From Acidimicrobium sp. UBA3029 (lineage in GTDB: Bacteria > Actinomycetota > Acidimicrobiia > Acidimicrobiales > Ilumatobacteraceae): a stretch of DNA of 10,302 nt. Numbering within the stretch: position 1 is the stretch's first letter; each line of letters starts with the position of its first letter. Positions 6,397 to 10,302 of the stretch are shown here, piece by piece. The position numbers were made by a program, and so were the translations under genes. The notes beneath the pieces were generated by a model. It saw only the letters and a program-made list of their open reading frames with translations, did not search any database and was not told the DNA's origin. The stretch lies in NCBI GenBank assembly GCA_002367695.1, contig DFDK01000075.1:1-10302 (forward strand), in the 5' to 3' direction.

Positions 6397-7667
6397 CCCT
6401 TTTGGGTGCCGACCTTGATGTCGCGGAATGGCGACTTGGAGTCGATACCAACATCTTTTGGCAACCCGAGCACACGCTCGCCAACAATGTTGCGCATCAC
6501 TTCGTCGGAGCCACCAGCAATGCGCATACCTGGTGCGCCGAGCAACAACTGACTCCATGCATACGTGCCCCACTCGCCGGTGTCGACAACAAGCTTTGCG
6601 CCAAGGATGTGAGCAACGAGATCGTTGAGACGCTTTTGGTTATCGACAAGTGCCATCTTGCCGATTGACATCTCGGGCCCTGGCAATTGGCCGGCGCGCA
6701 TTTTGTCAGTTGCCCGTTGGCTCGTAAAGCCCGCAACGCGCGTGTTGATGTAGAGGTTGGCGAGCATGTCGCGCACAATTGGGTCGTTGTCTAATTCGAA
6801 ATGGCGGATCATTGCAACGAGGCGAGTATGAATATTGTTTTCGCTCGAGTCGCTAGAGCCAATTGATGCGCGTTCGTTCATCAGCGTGGTGAGCGCAACA
6901 TTCCAGCCGTTATTGACATCACCAAGACGATGATCGTCGGGTACGCGTACTTCGTTGAAGAACACTTCATTGAAACTTGCACCACCCGTCATCTGGCGCA
7001 GTGGACGAATCTCTACTCCTGGTGCATGCATGTCGACAATGAAGCCAGTGAGACCTTTGTGTTTTGGCAACGAAGCGTCGGTGCGGCAAATGATTTCCCC
7101 GATGTCGGAAAACTGCGCACCTGATGTCCATACTTTTTGGCCAGTGATGCGCCACTCGTCGCCGTCGCGCTCGGCTTTTGCTTGTAGTGAAGCCAAGTCG
7201 CTACCTGCGCCAGGCTCTGAAAACAATTGACAACCAACGATGTCGGCGCGCCACATTGCTTTGAGATATTTTGCTTTTGCGGCATCGGATGCATGGGCCA
7301 AAATTGTTGGCGCAACCATACCGAGTCCGATCTGAAATGCGCCAAGTGGTGCTGTGCGGTACTCGCGCTCGACTGAGTTGTATGCACGCTCATGTACTGG
7401 CGTCAAACCTGCGCCGCCAAACTCTTTTGGTCCAGTGATCCAGGCAAAGCCAGCATCAAAACGTTTCGACTGCCAATCTTTTGCTTTGGCGAGCATCTCT
7501 GCTTCGGCCTCGCGACTGCGCTCTTCAAACATCGACACGTTGTCGGCGCCCTCACCCCATGTGAACTTGGTCTTGACTGGTTTGCGCTCGGCGTTGGCCT
7601 CAAGAAATATCCGTGCCGACGCAGCGAAATCCTCGACAGAAATAGGTGTAGTTGGGGCAGATGTCAT
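6393..7667 (-). CDS. Acyl-CoA dehydrogenase (FadE-like)
   Basis: 424 aa from the ATG at 7667, a normal length for a flavin-dependent acyl-CoA dehydrogenase, which makes trans-2-enoyl-CoA and passes electrons to ETF. The N-terminal helical domain (about 10-130), the beta domain with CQLFSEPGAGSDLAS and WRITGQKVWTSGAQ (FAD-contacting), and the C-terminal helical domain ending IAGGSDEVMRNIVGERVLGLP are all recognisable. At the position of the medium-chain enzyme's catalytic Glu (the EGT motif) there is Gly (AGGSDE). The base could instead be the Glu in LMNERASIG, as in long-chain and isovaleryl-CoA enzymes; this is inference. A further 16 codons to a TTG at 7715 are open, but TATCTT ends 7 nt before the ATG at 7667, which favours that start. 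The substrate chain is unknown. Confidence 0.95.
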   Translation of the reverse strand: MTSAPTTPISVEDFAASARIFLEANAERKPVKTKFTWGEGADNVSMFEERSREAEAEMLAKAKDWQSKRFDAGFAWITGPKEFGGAGLTPVHERAYNSVEREYRTAPLGAFQIGLGMVAPTILAHASDAAKAKYLKAMWRADIVGCQLFSEPGAGSDLASLQAKAERDGDEWRITGQKVWTSGAQFSDIGEIICRTDASLPKHKGLTGFIVDMHAPGVEIRPLRQMTGGASFNEVFFNEVRVPDDHRLGDVNNGWNVALTTLMNERASIGSSDSSENNIHTRLVAMIRHFELDNDPIVRDMLANLYINTRVAGFTSQRATDKMRAGQLPGPEMSIGKMALVDNQKRLNDLVAHILGAKLVVDTGEWGTYAWSQLLLGAPGMRIAGGSDEVMRNIVGERVLGLPKDVGIDSKSPFRDIKVGTQKG

Positions 7668-7674
7668 AATCCCA

Positions 7675-7680
7675 AAGATA
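7675..7680 (-). promoter_or_regulatory. Candidate -10 element of the acyl-CoA dehydrogenase gene
   Basis: On the reverse strand TATCTT ends 7 nt before the ATG at 7667, in the leaderless arrangement. The region 7668-7729 also holds the start signals of the divergent gene at 7730. Confidence 0.4.
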
Positions 7681-7716
7681 GTTGCCGCAATATGGTTTGG
7701 GCGAAGGCGAGTCAAC

Positions 7717-7722
7717 TAGCCT
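7717..7722 (+). promoter_or_regulatory. Candidate -10 element of the NifU-N gene
   Basis: TAGCCT (TANNNT) ends 7 nt before the ATG at 7730. No Shine-Dalgarno is visible, so a leaderless transcript is plausible. The hexamer is a weak match and no -35 stands out. Confidence 0.3.
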
Positions 7723-7729
7723 CTAGCCC

Positions 7730-8197
7730 ATGGGTCAACCAGTAGCAGTAGTTCAAAAGCCTTCGGCAACGCCTGGGCGAGTTCGTTTTGAGATTAATCG
7801 CTCGCTGACGGGCCAGGGGCACGAGCGTTACTCAAATATCGATGATGCAACGGGCGTAAAGCCATCTGATGTGCTTGCCCAACGCTTATTTGCAACTGGA
7901 AAAGTGAGCGCTGTTCACGTGTATTCCAATGTGATCACCGTGGATGTGGCTGATGGTGCCAGCAACGATGGGTTGGCCAAAGTTGTCGAAGATCTCTACC
8001 AATACTGGAAGCCTGGCATGGCGCCAAAGTCGACAGAAGAGCTATTGGCAATGGTGCCAAAGAGCGCCGAGCCTGCAACTCAGTCAACGACTGACGTAAG
8101 TGGTGCACCGTTATCGGCAGCAGCGAGCAAGATTCCATCTGTGTTACTGGCTCGTAGCCAAGCAGCACTTGCTAAGGCAAAAGCCAACAAAAGTTGA
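7730..8197 (+). CDS. NifU N-terminal (Nfu_N) domain protein
   Basis: 155 aa. Residues about 10-95 resemble the Nfu_N domain found at the front of Nfu/NifU-like iron-sulfur scaffold proteins: SATPGRVRFEINRSLT at the start, SDVLAQRLFATGKVSAVHVY in the middle, and NVITVDV as the closing strand. The whole protein has no cysteine, so it cannot hold an iron-sulfur cluster by itself and lacks the CxxC domain of true Nfu. The tail from about residue 100 is rich in Ala, Ser, Thr and Lys and looks disordered, ending in a basic stretch (AKAKANKS). A structural or partner role in Fe-S assembly is possible but not shown. It is divergent from the acyl-CoA dehydrogenase and 56 bp upstream of the B12-binding regulator. 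Confidence 0.8.
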   Translation: MGQPVAVVQKPSATPGRVRFEINRSLTGQGHERYSNIDDATGVKPSDVLAQRLFATGKVSAVHVYSNVITVDVADGASNDGLAKVVEDLYQYWKPGMAPKSTEELLAMVPKSAEPATQSTTDVSGAPLSAAASKIPSVLLARSQAALAKAKANKS

Positions 8198-8253
8198 TCT
8201 TGCGGGCGGCGGTGTCTGCTCATCGAATTATGCGCTAAGTTGCCAGTAGCGAC

Positions 8254-9138
8254 ATGAGTGCCAAAAAAGTAACCAAAAGGCTGCCCAACAGTATGACACT
8301 TCATGAAGTAGCAGAGATGCTTGGCGTCCACTATATGACTGTTTATCGGTATGTGCACGAAGGTCATCTTCCAGCCACCAAGAATGGAACTAGTTGGGTT
8401 GTACAAGCAAGTGACGTACGTAATTTTCGGCGTGGGGTTGACCAAGCAGTTGCTCCTCCTAACGGCGGCAAAAAAGTAGCACCATGGTCCGAGCGAATAC
8501 TTGCATTACTGATTGATGGCAATGAGAGTGGTGTGGTGAAGCTGATGGAATCGGTATTGCGATCGGGAAATGACTTGTATTTCGTCTACCTCGACGTGCT
8601 GGTGCCGGCGATGAATGCAATTGGGGTGAAGTGGCATGCAGGTGAAATTGATGTGTTCGTCGAACATCGTGCCACTGGCATTGCGACTCGGTCGGCTGCC
8701 AAAATCGGTGCACGTTTTTCGAAACGCGGAGTACACAAAGGAACGGTATTGGTCGGTTCACCAAAAGGCGAACAGCATGTATTGGGGTCTCAGCTACTTA
8801 GTGACCTGATCAGCATGGAGGGTTGGAAGGTTGACAATCTCGGTGCCGATGTTCCTGCTGATTCGTTTGTAACAGCGGTAGTACATGTTGCCGATGTTGT
8901 GGCCGTATGCATTGCGTCGACGATGCCAGAAACTCTTCTTACGATGAGTGAAACGATCACTAAGATTAAAAAAGCGTCAAACAACTTGATTCCTTGCTTT
9001 GTCGGTGGTGCTGCAGTGCTCGACTCGGAGCACGCCGAAAATTTAGGTGCCGACTATTGGGCCAGTGACCCCCGGATGCTGATGCCGTTACTGAAACAGC
9101 ATGCCATTCGCACCCAAATACGCTCAATGGGCGACTAA
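8254..9138 (+). CDS. CarH-like B12-binding transcriptional regulator with excisionase-type HTH
   Basis: 294 aa. Residues about 13-60 form a winged HTH of the excisionase type (MTLHEVAEMLGVHYMTVYRY, then SWVVQASDVRNFRRG) rather than a typical MerR domain. Residues about 78-160 are the four-helix B12 cap and about 163-290 the Rossmann-like B12-binding domain. W127-H128 and E137-H138 form the Wx9EH motif of CarH, and E173-x-H175-xx-G178 is the lower-axial-ligand motif. In Thermus CarH the equivalents are W131, H132 (the ligand gained after light), E141-H142 and H177. CarH-type proteins bind DNA as AdoCbl tetramers in the dark and release it when light breaks the Co-C bond. I infer the same sensing here. 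It lies 44 bp upstream of imuA' on the same strand. The start could also be the ATG at 8293. Domain call: sure; light sensing: inferred from residues; target: unknown. Confidence 0.88.
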   Translation: MSAKKVTKRLPNSMTLHEVAEMLGVHYMTVYRYVHEGHLPATKNGTSWVVQASDVRNFRRGVDQAVAPPNGGKKVAPWSERILALLIDGNESGVVKLMESVLRSGNDLYFVYLDVLVPAMNAIGVKWHAGEIDVFVEHRATGIATRSAAKIGARFSKRGVHKGTVLVGSPKGEQHVLGSQLLSDLISMEGWKVDNLGADVPADSFVTAVVHVADVVAVCIASTMPETLLTMSETITKIKKASNNLIPCFVGGAAVLDSEHAENLGADYWASDPRMLMPLLKQHAIRTQIRSMGD

Positions 9139-9146
9139 TAGTCGCC
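9130..9146. promoter_or_regulatory. Inverted repeat between the B12 regulator and imuA'
   Basis: GGCGACT-AAT-AGTCGCC is a perfect 7-bp-arm inverted repeat that spans the regulator's TAA stop (9136-9138) and ends 9 bp before the SOS box. As RNA it would be a short G+C-rich hairpin but it lacks a following T run, so a standard intrinsic terminator is unlikely. As DNA it sits immediately upstream of the expected -35 of imuA' and could be an operator, possibly for the neighbouring B12-binding regulator. The symmetry is observed; the role is open. Confidence 0.45.
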
Positions 9147-9155
9147 AAATAACTA

Positions 9156-9169
9156 CGAACATATGTTCG
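9156..9169. promoter_or_regulatory. LexA binding site (SOS box)
   Basis: CGAACATATGTTCG is a perfect 14-bp palindrome matching the Gram-positive and actinobacterial LexA site CGAAC-N4-GTTCG. It lies 13 bp upstream of the imuA' ATG and just before the -10 element, where bound LexA would block RNA polymerase. Damage-induced LexA cleavage should therefore switch on imuA'-imuB, as known for mycobacterial imuA'/imuB. Confidence 0.93.
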
Positions 9170-9170
9170 C

Positions 9171-9176
9171 TACAGT
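9171..9176 (+). promoter_or_regulatory. -10 element of the imuA'-imuB operon (leaderless)
   Basis: TACAGT ends 6 nt before the ATG at 9183, so transcription should begin at the start codon. It directly follows the SOS box, and no Shine-Dalgarno is present. No clear -35 was found around 9148-9153. Confidence 0.55.
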
Positions 9177-9182
9177 GATGGC

Positions 9183-9758
9183 ATGTCTCATTCGCTGTCT
9201 GTTGCAAAGGCTCTGCAACCAATAATTCCCGATGGTGTATTGATGCGGGGTCGTACTGTCTTGTGCAGTGGCGATGCCGCAATGTCGATGGCCTTGTTGG
9301 TGGTGAGTGCTGCAACACAAGATGGTTCATGGTTGGCCGTAGTTGGTGTGAGTGATTTTGGATTGATGTCGGCATGCGAACAAGGAGTTGCATTGCAACG
9401 CACGGTGTTGGTGACACCAACCGATAATAAAAAAGATTGGATAAGCACAGTCGCTGCTGTTGCCGATGGTTTCGATGTGATGATGCTTGAGGTGCCGCGA
9501 GACGTGAGCGAGTCTGATGCACGACGTATTCAAACCCGCATTCAGGCACGACGTAATGTACTTGTATTGGTGGAAACATCACGCCATACAACGCCGCGTT
9601 CGGTGTTTCAGCCAGATGTGGTGCTGCACACCGCGACCACAAAATGGGATGGCATCGAATGTGGTGCCGGATATGTGCAGAGCCGACACATTGATGTGAC
9701 GGTGAGTGGTAGACGTGTGCCGCGAGCGATGCAACACGTGTTGCAGCATGTTGGCTAG
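9183..9758 (+). CDS. imuA': ImuA'-like translesion synthesis accessory protein
   Basis: 191 aa, near the size of actinobacterial ImuA' (Rv3395c type). It has a RecA-like core: the Walker A region is degenerate (LCSGDAAMSMAL, no GKT/S), followed by WLAVVGVSDFGLMSA, a central VMMLEVP strand and NVLVLVE. The end GYVQSRHIDVTVSGRRVPRA matches the conserved C-terminal part of the ImuA family. ImuA' works with ImuB and the error-prone polymerase DnaE2 in the mycobacterial mutasome for damage-induced mutagenesis. imuB begins two bases after its stop, and a LexA box precedes it, so this is an SOS-induced operon. Identification rests on this context plus the C-terminal motif; alone the sequence would be a weak match. 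Confidence 0.85.
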   Translation: MSHSLSVAKALQPIIPDGVLMRGRTVLCSGDAAMSMALLVVSAATQDGSWLAVVGVSDFGLMSACEQGVALQRTVLVTPTDNKKDWISTVAAVADGFDVMMLEVPRDVSESDARRIQTRIQARRNVLVLVETSRHTTPRSVFQPDVVLHTATTKWDGIECGAGYVQSRHIDVTVSGRRVPRAMQHVLQHVG

Positions 9759-9760
9759 CA

Positions 9761-10302
9761 ATGGATAAGCAGATTGCAACTCGTGTTGCTGTTATTTCAT
9801 GCACCGACTGGCAGGCAGTTGCTGCGCAATGCGAGTTGTATTCGCGCAAACAATGGTTTGATGCAGTTGCGGTATTGCATGCACAACGCGTAGTGGCGCG
9901 CACTGCTTATGCTGCCAAACAAGGTGTAAAAATAGGTATGCGTCGACGTGAGGCGCAAGCCGTGTGTCCTGAGCTGCACATTGCTACCAACAACCCCGAG
10001 CGCGACAGATTGATGTTTGAGTCGGTAGTGCGCGCGGTGGGCGAACTTGTTCCCCTCGTAGAAGTGAGCACCCCAGGCGTTATTTTGTTGGCTACACGCG
10101 GACCATCGCGATATGTGGGTGGCGATGATGCGTTGGCGCAACGCTTGCATGGCATCACGCACAATGCGCTTGCGCTCTTGGCCGACGGCCGTCCGATTGT
10201 GTTTGGAGTAGGTATTGCCGATGGACGACTCACTGCACTCGTTGCTGCACATGCTGCTGATGGTCGGCATCTGGTGGTTGAGCCGGGTGAGAGCGCACGA
10301 TG
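9761..10302 (+). CDS. imuB: ImuB, Y-family polymerase-like protein, N-terminal part
   Basis: 180 codons from the ATG at 9761 to the window edge; the C-terminus is outside. The N-terminal palm-like region follows actinobacterial ImuB closely: FDAVAVLHAQRVVARTAYAA, GVKIGMRRREAQAVCPELHI, VVRAVGELVPLVEVSTPGVI, ATRGPSRYVGGDDALAQRL and VFGVGIADG. The acidic metal-binding residues of active Y-family polymerases are missing: the DxD site reads SCTDW and the SxDE site reads VEVSTPG. ImuB is therefore expected to be a polymerase-dead adaptor that joins ImuA', DnaE2 and the sliding clamp. The spacing to imuA' (two bases) indicates one operon. dnaE2 often follows imuB but would lie outside this window. 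Confidence 0.92.
   Translation, partial: MDKQIATRVAVISCTDWQAVAAQCELYSRKQWFDAVAVLHAQRVVARTAYAAKQGVKIGMRRREAQAVCPELHIATNNPERDRLMFESVVRAVGELVPLVEVSTPGVILLATRGPSRYVGGDDALAQRLHGITHNALALLADGRPIVFGVGIADGRLTALVAAHAADGRHLVVEPGESAR

Noticed and set aside
6430..6444. Second copy of the GGCGACT-type inverted repeat
   Set aside because: GGCGACTTGGAGTCG within the acyl-CoA dehydrogenase has only 5-bp arms and lies in coding sequence, so chance is sufficient.
8198..8253. Cobalamin riboswitch before the B12 regulator
   Set aside because: The gap is only 56 bp, far too short for the riboswitch fold. A GCCACTG match near 8670 is inside the coding region.
9124..9903. 259-aa reverse-strand open frame over imuA'
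   Set aside because: The His-, Arg- and Cys-rich translation is typical of an antisense shadow, and imuA'-imuB on the other strand has a promoter, an SOS box and conserved motifs.

Overview
The window looks like a chromosomal segment of a compact actinobacterial genome of moderate G+C (about 50% by eye). A freshwater or marine Acidimicrobiia-type organism is my best guess. The reasons are an actinobacterial imuA'-imuB pair behind a Gram-positive type LexA box (CGAAC-N4-GTTCG), an actinobacterial-style acyl-CoA dehydrogenase and NifU-N protein, and many genes with a TANNNT -10 hexamer only 6-8 nt before the ATG, as expected of leaderless mRNAs. I see no rRNA, tRNA, CRISPR array, IS element or phage gene.

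Layout. 1-800 (-): an isopenicillin N synthase-like 2OG-Fe(II) oxygenase cut by the window edge. 856-1740 (+): an HNH endonuclease with an SRA/YDG-like front half, sitting between that oxygenase and a second one (1737-2699, -). 2732-3034 and 3120-3572 (-): two small proteins, each a coiled coil with a C-terminal membrane anchor. 3685-4233 (+): PduO-type cob(I)alamin adenosyltransferase, followed by leucyl aminopeptidase (4268-5737, +). 5819-6396 (+): a ribbon-helix-helix/Doc toxin-antitoxin pair with a palindromic operator. 6393-7667 (-): acyl-CoA dehydrogenase. 7730-8197 (+): NifU-N-domain protein. 8254-9138 (+): a CarH-like B12-binding transcription factor with an excisionase-type HTH. 9183-9758 and 9761-10302 (+): imuA' and the start of imuB.

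The most interesting part is the right-hand end. The B12-binding regulator keeps every residue I would use to recognise an adenosylcobalamin photoreceptor of the CarH type: W127-H128, the Wx9EH motif (E137-H138) and ExHxxG (H175). It lies 44 bp upstream of a LexA-controlled translesion-synthesis operon on the same strand. The gap holds a perfect 7-bp-arm inverted repeat, the SOS box and a leaderless -10 element. This suggests, but does not prove, that light or B12 status feeds into mutagenic DNA repair. The adenosyltransferase 4 kb away would supply the chromophore.

The HNH gene (lower G+C, opposite strand, exactly filling the space between two homologous oxygenases) and the RHH-Doc pair are the likely accessory insertions. 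The rest is ordinary metabolism.
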